Part shown: positions 9,535 through 16,582 of the stretch, piece after piece
How positions within the stretch are numbered: the stretch's first letter is position 1
How the letters are laid out: every line of letters starts with the position of its first letter
Source: Pseudomonadota bacterium
GTDB lineage: Bacteria; Desulfobacterota; Syntrophobacteria; Syntrophobacterales; Syntrophobacteraceae
DNA: 23,410 nt
NCBI GenBank assembly: GCA_023442755.1
Contig: JAEZXS010000190.1
Coordinates: 1 to 23,410, forward strand
Reading direction: 5' to 3'
Notes under the pieces: model-generated
The model's input: the letters and a program-made list of their open reading frames with translations, nothing else
Told to the model about the DNA's origin: nothing
Databases searched by the model: none
Program-made: the position numbers and the translations under genes

Positions 9535-9557
9535 ATCGCGGCTGGAAGCCGCTCCAG
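9535..9557 (-). repeat. REP-like palindrome, copy 7 (inverted)
   Basis: ATCGCGGCTGGAAGCCGC then TCCAGC, with a slightly damaged head. It directly follows the mttB terminator and has a counterpart in the duplicated segment (copy 8). Confidence 0.7.
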
Positions 9558-9679
9558 CAAACAACACGCGCCCCCGAAGGTCCACTGGATTTGCTCGTTC
9601 CGGTTCTGCGCGGGATTGCAGACAGAGGTTCTAGTAAAAATGCCCCTTATCTAGGCTAGTCGTCCATAGTTTTGGCATG

Positions 9680-10939
9680 CTACATGCTCTGACGGCGGAA
9701 GTTCTTTTCAACATTTATTGTTTCAAAAAGGCCGATGGCTTTTTCCAATTTTTCGGCAGCAGTTCTTATGGGGCCACTTTGAGTCAGCAGCCTGTTTTGC
9801 TGTACTATGCTTCCCTCCCATACAGGACCTTGACGTGACCAGTCTACATCACTTAGCCTGCTGACATAGGATTTCCAATCTTCTATGCGATAGGTGAACA
9901 GGTCGTATCCAACACATCCAAGGACATTAAGACCGGTCGCGGTCAAGCAAACCCAGCCATCTTCCCGAAGTTTCTCGACCTGTCCTTTCTCCGGGGAATG
10001 AATGTCGAGCTGAGCAATATGCTTCCATACGGGGATCGCCTCTGTGAGCGTGTTGATGAATTCTATATATGTAGTCGAGTAATTCTCGTACTGTTGCTCT
10101 TTCCCAAGCCGCTCATTGACCCTCTTCTCGAATTCGACATCTGTAGGATTGCCCCTTGTAATGAGATGTTTCAGCATCTGCCTGATCTGGTTGGCCAGAA
10201 ATAAGAAGCTTGATTTTTTACTGAGCGTCTTGCTTGACGTATCCAGCCGACCTTTTAAAAGTGGGCAGTTGTTTTCGATGTCGAATACTAGTCGGTTGGC
10301 GGGATTCCGACTGTCATAGACAGAAAGCAAGCTTGGAGGTAAGGGTTTGGTTTTTGAACAATCGGCGAAATCCTGGTGAATTTGGCGAAACTCGTACTCG
10401 CAGGTAATCATAACTGCTATGCTGTCAGATAGAAGTGAGGTGTTAGAAGGTAATTGCCCGATAACATCCTTTATTGCCTGGACACGATGTTGCCCATCGG
10501 TAATGGATAGGTTCACTCCAGCTGGAATAACGAGATAACCAGCCTTGAAGGTTTGCGCGGTGCTGATAGTGTGAAGCATAACATCTTCTTGGACATTCAA
10601 GGTCAGAGGTGGAATGATGTATTTGTTATGAATGTTTTCAGACAAATACTTTGATACACTTTTCGTGTGCTTCGGGTCCAGAGGCCTGTTCATTGATAAG
10701 ATGGTCGAGCTTGCTCCCTTTCCTTTTTCGGCGGAGCGGGAATAAAGCCTTGTCTGAACAAATCCGATCGGAAAGGCTCCCGATAAAAAGAGTCTGTTGC
10801 CTTGCTTAAAAGACACAACAGGGAAGGTGAAGCCCCCTGTGTTTGCAGCCTCCGAGTATGCGGCGCTGGTTGCCTGCTCGTATGTGTTATGTTGAATAAT
10901 TTTGACCTTGCCAGTCTCTAGTGTTTCATTTTCCTTCAT
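9680..10939 (-). CDS. DndB-like DGQHR-domain protein (orphan)
   Basis: The 419-residue protein carries the DGQHR motif at 148-152 (in SITDGQHRVQAI), preceded by NRPLDPKHTKSVSKYL (84-99) and followed by a DFADCSKTKPL segment. This is the layout of DndB and related DGQHR proteins, which have a ParB-like fold. DndB represses dnd phosphorothioation operons; other DGQHR proteins occur in DNA-modification or defence clusters. No dndC, dndD, dndE or other modification gene is in the window, so this is an orphan. Its start overlaps the end of the upstream zinc-finger gene by 14 bases, and AAGGAG within that gene sits six bases before the ATG, so the two are translationally coupled. Base composition is visibly more AT-rich than in the methyltransferase operon, which suggests acquisition. 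The biochemical role is unknown. Confidence 0.85.
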   Translation of the reverse strand: MKENETLETGKVKIIQHNTYEQATSAAYSEAANTGGFTFPVVSFKQGNRLFLSGAFPIGFVQTRLYSRSAEKGKGASSTILSMNRPLDPKHTKSVSKYLSENIHNKYIIPPLTLNVQEDVMLHTISTAQTFKAGYLVIPAGVNLSITDGQHRVQAIKDVIGQLPSNTSLLSDSIAVMITCEYEFRQIHQDFADCSKTKPLPPSLLSVYDSRNPANRLVFDIENNCPLLKGRLDTSSKTLSKKSSFLFLANQIRQMLKHLITRGNPTDVEFEKRVNERLGKEQQYENYSTTYIEFINTLTEAIPVWKHIAQLDIHSPEKGQVEKLREDGWVCLTATGLNVLGCVGYDLFTYRIEDWKSYVSRLSDVDWSRQGPVWEGSIVQQNRLLTQSGPIRTAAEKLEKAIGLFETINVEKNFRRQSM

Positions 10940-11486
10940 CTTTTTCTCCTTTTTCGACCTGAATCACACACTCAACACAATAGGTGGCCTGAGGCATTGC
11001 CTGTATCCTGGCTTCAGGAATGGGTTTGCCGCACTTTTTACAAATCCTTTGTCCGCAGTGCTTGGCCCGGATTGAAAAGGCATGCCTTTCGGCTTCAATA
11101 GTTACCGAAAGCTCATCACCGCCCATGAAACTGTCGTCCTCACATGTAAAAATGTATTTAAAACTGATCGGTGGATGGAACGTGAGAAATCCAATAGGGG
11201 ATAATGTTGACAAGAACTTTTCCCATGTGCTGTGGAAGCAGCCATAGACAGACGGCCTGCAACTCACGAAGGTTGCATCTTCTGCCAGGGCTTGTGCAAT
11301 GTTGTTGATGAAATGCGCTTTTGGGAGGACCCCATTAAAGGAAACGATCTGCGAGGCCAAAGATATTGCTCTAACCTCCAGCACGAGGCCATTAGTGTTT
11401 GCGGCCTGCAAAATAGCAGCTTCGCGTGCGTTTTTGTAATCACCATGAAAGACAGTCTGTACTGAGGATTCGAATGCTCCGATCAT
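10926..11486 (-). CDS. Unknown protein with C-terminal DksA/TraR-type zinc finger
   Basis: The 186-residue product ends in a four-cysteine finger: C149-x2-C152-x17-C170-x2-C173, embedded in ICKKCGKPIPEARIQAMPQA followed by TYCVEC. Spacing and the PIPEAR text match the C-terminal finger of the DksA/TraR family. The first 140 residues are not DksA-like: there is no coiled-coil hairpin with an acidic tip, and I recognise no family. An NAREAAILQAANTNG stretch (19-33) resembles the EQATSAAYSEAANTGG start of the downstream DGQHR protein, which may reflect a shared ligand site or common origin. ATG 11486 has GGAAGGGG nine bases upstream. It is the first gene of a two-gene operon with a good promoter. 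A role as regulator or DNA-associated partner of the DGQHR protein is inference. Confidence 0.8.
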   Translation of the reverse strand: MIGAFESSVQTVFHGDYKNAREAAILQAANTNGLVLEVRAISLASQIVSFNGVLPKAHFINNIAQALAEDATFVSCRPSVYGCFHSTWEKFLSTLSPIGFLTFHPPISFKYIFTCEDDSFMGGDELSVTIEAERHAFSIRAKHCGQRICKKCGKPIPEARIQAMPQATYCVECVIQVEKGEKDEGK

Positions 11487-11513
11487 TTCAGCCCCTTCCG
11501 CGCTTTTATGAAC

Positions 11514-11542
11514 GTAATAACATTACTTAATGCACGTGTCAA
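11514..11542 (-). promoter_or_regulatory. Sigma-70-like promoter with palindrome over the -10, driving the zinc-finger/DGQHR pair
   Basis: On the - strand the -35 hexamer is TTGACA (11537-11542), the spacer is exactly 17 bases and the -10 is TATTAC (11514-11519). The perfect palindrome GTAAT-GTT-ATTAC (11514-11526) covers the -10 box. Just upstream, ACGTGT (11534-11539) and ACACGT (11561-11566) form a wider inverted repeat around the -35. This is a layout expected for repression by a dimeric regulator, possibly one of the two products. Confidence 0.65.
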
Positions 11543-11615
11543 TACCAATATTACCACGTAACACGTAGATTATTGAACGTAAACTCGGGAGATAATGAGT
11601 TCCCAATCAAGATCT

Positions 11616-11735
11616 AAATCGGCTCTGGACAAAGGTTTGGGGGTTGACACAGCCGGTAGGGGAAAAGAAGAAGGAACATCCGGGACCGCGTTGAATACCG
11701 AATAGTACCTGCAGTATTGCGCGTGCAGGGGGTGG
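11616..11735 (+). repeat. Dispersed element, copy A (core only)
   Basis: Begins AAATCGGCTCTGGACAAAGG and matches copy C over about 90 bases, through AAGAAGGAACA and on to TTGAATACCGAATAG. A hairpin CGGT/ACCG encloses the AAGAAGGAACA loop, and a second hairpin CCTGCA...TGCAGG (about 11708-11729) follows the motif. No 11-nt repeats precede it, unlike copies B and C. Its right end abuts the truncated mttB copy. Confidence 0.65.
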
Positions 11736-11882
11736 CCGGAAGGCCGACCGGGAATGCTCGACGTGGCACGGCAGAAGGTGAAAAGGATTCTTTCCGAACA
11801 CCAGCCCGCAGTACGCGATTCCGCAGTGGAAAAAGAACTGCTTCAGGTGATCGCGGAAGTGGAAAAGAGGGAAGGGATTTAG
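11733..11882 (+). pseudogene. 3' remnant of a second mttB-like gene
   Basis: Only the last 49 codons remain. The reading WPEGRPGMLDVARQKVKR, ILSEHQPAVRDS, AVEKELLQVIAEVEKREGI matches the C-terminus of the intact methyltransferase at 8018-9460 almost residue for residue, ending in TAG. Synonymous differences outnumber protein changes, so the copies diverged while both were functional. Homology stops abruptly at the W codon, where dispersed element A begins. It has no start and no ribosome site of its own. It shows that a second methyltransferase gene once stood here, either as a tandem duplicate or as part of another operon. Confidence 0.88.
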
Positions 11883-11904
11883 GGCTCCGGGAATAGTTTA
11901 GAGA

Positions 11905-11932
11905 AGGGTTGGCAGCAAACCCTATCCCTTTT
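11905..11932 (+). terminator. Terminator-like hairpin after the mttB remnant
   Basis: AGGGTT and AACCCT pair around a seven-base loop, followed by ATCCCTTTTG. It occupies the same place as the terminator of the intact gene but the stem has different bases and is shorter. Confidence 0.55.
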
Positions 11933-11948
11933 GTTGCATGAAGAAGAC

Positions 11949-11970
11949 ATCGCGGCTGAAGCCGCTCCCA
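11949..11970 (-). repeat. REP-like palindrome, copy 8 (inverted)
   Basis: ATCGCGGCTGAAGCCGC then TCCCA; the loop is one base shorter than in copy 7, its counterpart in the other duplicated segment. Confidence 0.7.
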
Positions 11971-12073
11971 TCGACATCTCGCCCCCGCCGGATTCACTCG
12001 TCCACACGCTTTCCGTGGAATTGCAAACAGAGCGTCCGTAGAGAGGTCGCTCACCGCCATCCTCGGATATCTA

Positions 12074-12092
12074 GTGGGAGAGGCTTATGCCC
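12074..12092 (+). repeat. REP-like palindrome, copy 9 (degenerate)
   Basis: GTGGGAGAGGCTTATGCC keeps the head and left arm but the right arm is lost. It uses the GAGGCT arm seen in copy 10, rather than GCGGCT. Confidence 0.45.
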
Positions 12093-12147
12093 TACGGCCT
12101 GAATTGATAGGGTGGTTTTCCATGAAGCGAAGGCGATCCGGCTCTCG

Positions 12148-13719
12148 CTAGTGGGAGGCGAGTGGTAGCCTGTCACGCTGGTAAAGTGCGCCATCGATGA
12201 AGGACATATCGTGTTTTGCGAGCTCAAAAGCGGCTTTTTTGAGAACCAATCCCTTTGACCTGAACACTTCATGTGCTGAAAGTCCCACAGCTTCCTCGGA
12301 ACCGGGTGGGCAGAACACATAAGCTTTAAATCTATACTGGGAGTACCCCGTCACCAGCCCTCGGACGGGGTATACCTCTGAAAGAGGTACAGTCGTTGTC
12401 TTGCTGATCCTTATAAGACTCTCTTTGGCTGCCCTGTCATATTTAGGCCGGTCTGGAAAATCGACAAAAATATTTTTAAGCTCTGAGCTGTTCAAAGAGG
12501 CGTGAGTAGAGATTTCTGCCTCAATTTTGCTCAACTCCTCGGGATCACTTTCAAGATTGTACATTATGTCGCCCATTGCGTCACTCTCAAATGTGATCTG
12601 AGTGAGAACGAGCGCCCGCTTCAAGAATCTGCCCTGTTTTATCTGAGCAATAATCTCATTCAGTGGCCCGTCGGTATGGCATTGGTTCAGGATATCGTAC
12701 TCGTCTACCTCCAAAAAATGGACCGGGGATGAAAAGTCAAGCCCTCGGATCGTCAGCTTTTTTTCTCTGATATACTTGAAAAGCGAAATAATAGCACACA
12801 GCGAAGACCTAATTTTATGATGATGATACACGGAAGAAAACAAAATGCTCTTATTAAAGAATAGCTGCTCAAGCACTGTGCCACCTGAAAGATCGACGCT
12901 TAAGACAGTCTCATCATCGACGTTCCGAACCAGATCCATCGTTAAGAAAAGCCTCTCGACATCGACATCCGTCTTGAGCCCAGTATGGTGTCCATCACGG
13001 TGGATGTAATCGATCTTATCTACGTCAAACGGGCCATTTATAATTTGTGTTAGATACTTCAGCTCCGGATGACCTGGCTCAGGCAGCCTTCCAACGACCA
13101 TCCGGCCGACTCGCTCCAGGTTAATTTCGTCCAGATTAAAGGCATTACCCGATGAGCAACGCACGATCTGCTTGAAAAACTCCTTAAATCGGGGCGAGGT
13201 GATGATGAGATATGAGAGCATTTCGTGAGGCTTGCACCCACGGAATACTTCGGGTTCTTCGTTTTGAAGATTCTCAAACAGAGCGGCAAAATCATCAAAG
13301 CTGCTGTAAATTTTTTCACTCGCATGTGAAAACGGTCCGTGACCTATGTCGTGTAACAGTGCGGCTAAACGCACTTCGGCCCAGAACGTCTCACTGACGT
13401 TACGGCCCTTTTCTTTTAACGAGCGCAGAACCTTCTCCGCATTTGTGGCACAACCCAAAGAATGTTCAAATCTTGAGTGGGTTGCACCAGGATAAGTATA
13501 AAGGGCAAGAGCAGTTTGATAAATTCCACGAAGGCGTTGGATGAATGGACTGTCGATCAGGTTGATTTCGTAATTGCGAAACACATTGAAGCCAAAAACG
13601 CTGCATCGTATGGTTTTACCATCTTTAACTTCACGAGGGGTGTAATTGCTTTTTCTCAGTGTCTCTGAAACATAGTTGTTGATCGCTGCCTTCAGGTGTT
13701 GAGCGCTAACGGGAGACAC
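12148..13719 (-). CDS. SAMHD1-like HD-domain phosphohydrolase
   Basis: A predicted metal-dependent phosphohydrolase of the COG1078/SAMHD1 type, whose studied members cleave nucleoside triphosphates. Counting from GTG 13719 (523 residues), metal and active-site residues are present in order: H81/H86 in GATHSRFEHSLG, H123-D124 in LLHDIGHGPFSH, and D234 in the GPFDVDKIDY stretch that leads into IHRDGHHTG. The spacing is that of SAMHD1, whose equivalents are H167, H206-D207 and D311. The 300-residue C-terminal half is less conserved. I prefer GTG 13719 because GGGGG lies six bases upstream and it overlaps the upstream gene's end by only 14 bases; an ATG at 13785 would overlap by 80. The substrate is unknown. 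Bacterial dNTPases can act in phage defence by draining dNTPs, and the accessory setting makes this worth testing. Confidence 0.87.
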   Translation of the reverse strand: MSPVSAQHLKAAINNYVSETLRKSNYTPREVKDGKTIRCSVFGFNVFRNYEINLIDSPFIQRLRGIYQTALALYTYPGATHSRFEHSLGCATNAEKVLRSLKEKGRNVSETFWAEVRLAALLHDIGHGPFSHASEKIYSSFDDFAALFENLQNEEPEVFRGCKPHEMLSYLIITSPRFKEFFKQIVRCSSGNAFNLDEINLERVGRMVVGRLPEPGHPELKYLTQIINGPFDVDKIDYIHRDGHHTGLKTDVDVERLFLTMDLVRNVDDETVLSVDLSGGTVLEQLFFNKSILFSSVYHHHKIRSSLCAIISLFKYIREKKLTIRGLDFSSPVHFLEVDEYDILNQCHTDGPLNEIIAQIKQGRFLKRALVLTQITFESDAMGDIMYNLESDPEELSKIEAEISTHASLNSSELKNIFVDFPDRPKYDRAAKESLIRISKTTTVPLSEVYPVRGLVTGYSQYRFKAYVFCPPGSEEAVGLSAHEVFRSKGLVLKKAAFELAKHDMSFIDGALYQRDRLPLASH

Positions 13720-14107
13720 TGCAGCCCCCGACCTGTGCGGCGAACTCCTGAGCCATCTTCTGATACTCAGACAACACCGCTTCATTGTGGTCCTTTAAAA
13801 TATTCGCTGTAATCCGCTCCTCAGATACTGCCTTTGTATTTAGACTCAGCCATTCGTATCGAGGGTTTTCTACTGACAAAATGTGCCATGTCCCAAGGCT
13901 GGAAAGAATGTCTTCAAGGGCACCAGAATGAGGCTCTCCACCAGCAGAATAGAAATACAAGCCGGGAAAATACTCTGGCCTTTCCTCAGCCAGTTTCTGA
14001 AACGCCCGGAAGACAGCATTGTACTGGACCTTATGGTCCGAACTCCTCAAGCACGCCAAGGCTAGCACGTTCAAGACCGACTTATGAAGAGCGAACTTTC
14101 TAGCCAT
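13706..14107 (-). CDS. Small unknown protein coupled to the HD hydrolase
   Basis: A 133-residue product I do not recognise. It starts MARKFALHKSVLNVLALACL, is mainly helical in appearance, and has a central GLYFYSAGGEPHSGALEDIL stretch followed by SSLGTWHILSVENPRYEWLSL. That last part could be a helix and beta-wing, so a small winged-helix DNA- or protein-binding fold is possible but unproven. ATG 14107 is preceded by AAGGGGGAG; the in-frame ATG at 14131 lacks such a site. Its 3' end overlaps the HD gene start by 14 bases, so both proteins are probably made in a fixed ratio. A partner, sensor or inhibitor of the hydrolase is the natural hypothesis. Confidence 0.75.
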   Translation of the reverse strand: MARKFALHKSVLNVLALACLRSSDHKVQYNAVFRAFQKLAEERPEYFPGLYFYSAGGEPHSGALEDILSSLGTWHILSVENPRYEWLSLNTKAVSEERITANILKDHNEAVLSEYQKMAQEFAAQVGGCSVSR

Positions 14108-14678
14108 GTCAACTCCCCCTTCTGGGATCAATGTGAGGGGAACTGTCCCTGGATAAACTAAGCATCAATACAATTCGGGGCATTACCATTTGGAACAAAG
14201 AACGAAAATAGAGTGCAGCGGGTCTGACGGAGAACTCAGAAGCATCTCGGTCTAACTCTAGCGGCGTAATTCGCAAAATAGCCAAAGGTTCCGACCCCCT
14301 CCAAATCAGTTCCCTTGATTTTCTGTCGCACAATACAATGTGTTTGATTTTGGGTCAAATGATTTTCAAGTGAAAAATGAGCGGCTTACCTGAGCTACTT
14401 TCACCATGGGCTCTAGGCGCTAAGGGAAAACACCTGATAGTTTTTTCGGATTAAAGACCATCTGAAAACTTGGGGTAGTTTTTCCCGGACAGGCCCTTTC
14501 GATTATCGGATACCTTGAAGTGGTTCCGAAGCGTTCGATAGCCTCAAGGGTCATTTCTCTTTTGGCCCCCCGCTTGCCCGTCGGCTCGCCGGTCCGTCGT
14601 TCGAGCCTTGCCGGTGCCTGTATAGCAACAGCGTCGCTCTGCGTCGGGCTTCACCGACACTCCCGGCCTCGATCGGTG
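14108..14678. other. Intergenic region between the HD pair and tryptophanase
   Basis: Nearly 570 bases with no supported gene; a 74-codon - strand frame at 14109-14333 has no family features and begins inside the promoter. The HD pair's candidate promoter lies at 14330-14358. At 14651-14677, CACCGA and TCGGTG are paired arms of a possible hairpin just downstream of the tnaA stop, but without a T-tract. I see nothing else. Confidence 0.5.
14330..14358 (-). promoter_or_regulatory. Sigma-70-like promoter for the small protein/HD pair
   Basis: On the - strand: -35 TTGACC (14353-14358), a 17-base spacer, and -10 TATTGT (14330-14335). It would give a leader of roughly 215 bases before ATG 14107. 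The hexamers and spacing are good, but no operator is evident. Confidence 0.45.
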
Positions 14679-16052
14679 CTACAACGGTTCAAAGCGGGCG
14701 GTGAAATGCCGTAAGACTTCGGCTGCGTAGGTCATCCGCAGTCCGCGGAGCGCCTTTCGGCGGTCTCGTATGCGCCCGAGCGTCCGGACGACATGGTCAA
14801 GGTGCGCCTGGGTGTAGACACGCCGCGGGATAGCCAGCCTGACAAGTTCGAGCTTCGGGTACACCATCTGCCCCGAAGGGTCTTTGTGGGCAAACATCAC
14901 CGAACCGACCTCCACGGCGCGCACGCCTCCTTCAAGGTAGAGTTCGGCAACGAGCGCCTGGGCCGGAAAGTGTTCGCGCGGCATATGATCGAGGAACCGG
15001 CCGGCATCGATGTAGACGGCATGTCCCCCGGTCGGCTGAACTACCGGAATGTCCGAATCGATCAGCTCACTCGCCAGGTACTCGGTCTGAGCCGTGCGAT
15101 AGGCCAGATAGAGAGGATCGACTCCTTCGCGCAGACCGACGGCCATTGCTTCGAGGTCACGTCCGGCGAGCCCTCTGTAGGTTGGGAACCCTTCCCGCAA
15201 TATGAGCTGGTTGCAGGCTCTCGCATGGAGTTGCTCGTCATTCATGGCCAGAAAGCCGCCGATGTTGACGAGCGCATCCTTCTTGCCGCTCATGGTGGCG
15301 CCGTCCGCCAGCGAAAAGACGCGGCGCGCTATGTCGATTACCGGTGTTTCGGCATATCCGGGTTCACGGGTCTTGATAAACCATGCGTTTTCCGCGAACC
15401 TGCATGCGTCGATGAAGAAGGGTATTTCGAATTCGCGGTAAATGGCGGACACTTCGGACAGGTTTTCGAGCGAAACCGGCTGCCCCCCGCCCGCGTTGTT
15501 CGTTATGGTGATCATCCCGAAAGGTATATTCGAGGCGCCGGTATCCCGTATGAATTTTCGAAGCCTGGCGGTATCCATGTTTCCCTTGAATGGGTGCAGG
15601 CTGGTGGTGTCGTAGGCGTCCTCTATAACGAGGTTCACCGGATCCCCGCCCTGGGCTCTGATGTTTGCGTCGGTGGTGTCGAAATGCATGTTGGACGGGA
15701 CACGATCGCCCGGTTTGACCAGCAGTGCGCAAAGAATGTTCTCCGCGGCCCTGCCCTGGTGGGTCGGCACGAACCTGGCGAAGCCGAAGATTTCCCTGAC
15801 CGCCTCTGCAAGCCTGTAATAGGATTCCGCCCCGGCATAGGATTCGTCGCCCCGGAGCAGGGCGGCCCACTGCTCCTGGCTCATCGCTCCCGTACCGGAA
15901 TCGGTTAGAAGATCGATCAGCACATCCCACGATCTGAGATTGAAAACATTGTATCCCGCCCCGGCCAGGGCCGCTTCCCGTTCGGGACGGCCGAGCAGCC
16001 TGATGGGTTCGACCATTTTGATTCTGAAAGGTTCGACAGGGTATCCGGGCAT
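14679..16052 (-). CDS. tnaA: Tryptophanase (tryptophan indole-lyase)
   Basis: A PLP enzyme that splits tryptophan into indole, pyruvate and ammonia. The 457-residue protein covers the whole beta-eliminating lyase family: LTDSGTGAMS (49-58), PTHQGRAAENI (96-106), ITNNAGGGQPVS, and SGKKDALVNIGGF with PLP lysine K258. The overall text is close to tyrosine phenol-lyase, so the call depends on the residues that separate the two enzymes. Where C. freundii tyrosine phenol-lyase has T124, R381 and F448, this protein has D125, V382 and H449, the tryptophanase pattern. The start at 16052 gives the usual YPVEPFRIK opening; its ribosome site is weak (GGATGAG). No tryptophan-containing tnaC-like leader was found, and no tnaB permease is adjacent. 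Indole could be a signal, or tryptophan a carbon and energy source. Confidence 0.88.
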   Translation of the reverse strand: MPGYPVEPFRIKMVEPIRLLGRPEREAALAGAGYNVFNLRSWDVLIDLLTDSGTGAMSQEQWAALLRGDESYAGAESYYRLAEAVREIFGFARFVPTHQGRAAENILCALLVKPGDRVPSNMHFDTTDANIRAQGGDPVNLVIEDAYDTTSLHPFKGNMDTARLRKFIRDTGASNIPFGMITITNNAGGGQPVSLENLSEVSAIYREFEIPFFIDACRFAENAWFIKTREPGYAETPVIDIARRVFSLADGATMSGKKDALVNIGGFLAMNDEQLHARACNQLILREGFPTYRGLAGRDLEAMAVGLREGVDPLYLAYRTAQTEYLASELIDSDIPVVQPTGGHAVYIDAGRFLDHMPREHFPAQALVAELYLEGGVRAVEVGSVMFAHKDPSGQMVYPKLELVRLAIPRRVYTQAHLDHVVRTLGRIRDRRKALRGLRMTYAAEVLRHFTARFEPL

Positions 16053-16087
16053 AGCTCATCCACAGTTATATTGGGCTGTTTTGTTAC

Positions 16088-16180
16088 TCAAGTTGCTTGA
16101 AGATAATCGTCCTCCGGGAGAATGAAATGGTGATCGATGTGAAAATGAGGCACAGCGCATAATCGGACACAAATTTTCAT
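16088..16180 (-). CDS. Possible short leader ORF before tnaA
   Basis: A 30-codon frame on the - strand, starting MKICVRLCAVPHFHIDHH and ending 35 bases before the tnaA start. A GCAGGGC just before the ATG is a poor ribosome site. It sits where tnaC leaders occur, but has no tryptophan and no final proline, so it cannot work like the E. coli leader. It may be chance. Confidence 0.2.
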   Translation of the reverse strand: MKICVRLCAVPHFHIDHHFILPEDDYLQAT

Positions 16181-16375
16181 GCCCTGCGGATTTCTTCGAG
16201 AAAAAGGCTCCCTACCTGAAAAATTCGTTTCTTATGCTCCATCCGATGCCAGGCCGAGGCAATCGTGACTGGCGACTTCCGTACCCCCTTCCAGTTTCGG
16301 ATTAAAATTTCCGGGCTGTCGGATCGAACCGGCCGGATCAACTGTTCGAATGAGCTACCCGCAGGGGTCGAACCG

Positions 16376-16452
16376 GTGCACCAAAGGTACATATCAGGGA
16401 CAGATCGGGAACATTTCCGGTACATTGGAAGTACATTAAAAGTACAGGTTGG
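16376..16452 (+). repeat. Array B: seven direct repeats at an exact 11-nt period
   Basis: Units start at 16376, 16387, 16398, 16409, 16420, 16431 and 16442, each 11 bases. The most regular are GTACATTGGAA and GTACATTAAAA, and all keep G-N-(A/G)-C-A at the first five positions. The last four bases of each unit vary. The array ends exactly 8 bases before the conserved GAATCGGCTC of element B. Confidence 0.85.
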
Positions 16453-16460
16453 AAAAGCTT

Positions 16461-16582
16461 GAATCGGCTCCGGACCTTGCTTTCAGACTCTGGAAGGAGG
16501 CTGAAAGACCTGAAAGTCGCGGGTCGGCGGTTCTTTGAAAACCGAATGGCACATCCTGATGTTCCCAGCACTCTGGTGGGAG
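16461..16582 (+). repeat. Dispersed element, copy B (core)
   Basis: Starts GAATCGGCTCCGGACC. A perfect 7-bp hairpin, CTTTCAG (16480-16486) with CTGAAAG (16501-16507), encloses ACTCTGGAAGGAGG. Then come GCGGGTCGGCGG, the boxA-like TTCTTTGAAAACCGAAT (16531-16547) and a short TCCCA/TGGGA hairpin that runs into REP copy 10. Confidence 0.7.

Larger units (their letters stand above)
9308..9636 (+). repeat. Duplicated segment, copy 1 (mttB 3' end, terminator, REP and flank)
   Basis: From the codon for W in the LANGRPGML context to the bases before 9637, this segment is clearly similar to 11733-12040. Shared in the same order are the last 50 codons of the methyltransferase, an intrinsic terminator, an inverted REP palindrome, a CGCCCCCG block, and GGATTGCAGACAGAG-like bases. 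The two copies bracket the DGQHR/zinc-finger gene pair. Confidence 0.85.
11733..12040 (+). repeat. Duplicated segment, copy 2
   Basis: Partner of 9308-9636, carrying the same order of remnant codons, terminator hairpin, inverted REP, CGCCCCCG block and ATTGCAAACAGAG stretch. The left break is at the mttB remnant and the right limit is near 12040. Confidence 0.85.

Noticed and set aside
14109..14333. 74-codon gene on the - strand
   Set aside because: Its start overlaps the -10 of the likely HD-pair promoter, it has no ribosome site and no family features.
14793..15908. 371-codon frame on the + strand
   Set aside because: Antisense to tnaA, whose residues are clearly conserved.
16088..16180. 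tnaC-type leader peptide
   Set aside because: The frame lacks the essential tryptophan and terminal proline. It is kept only as a low-confidence short ORF.
16177..16425. 82-codon gene on the - strand
   Set aside because: It crosses the 11-nt array, has no ribosome site or recognisable domain, and is best explained by chance.
16376..16452. CRISPR or coding repeat for the 11-nt array
   Set aside because: Units are too short and have no spacers, and 11 is not a multiple of three, so the repeat cannot encode a regular peptide repeat.
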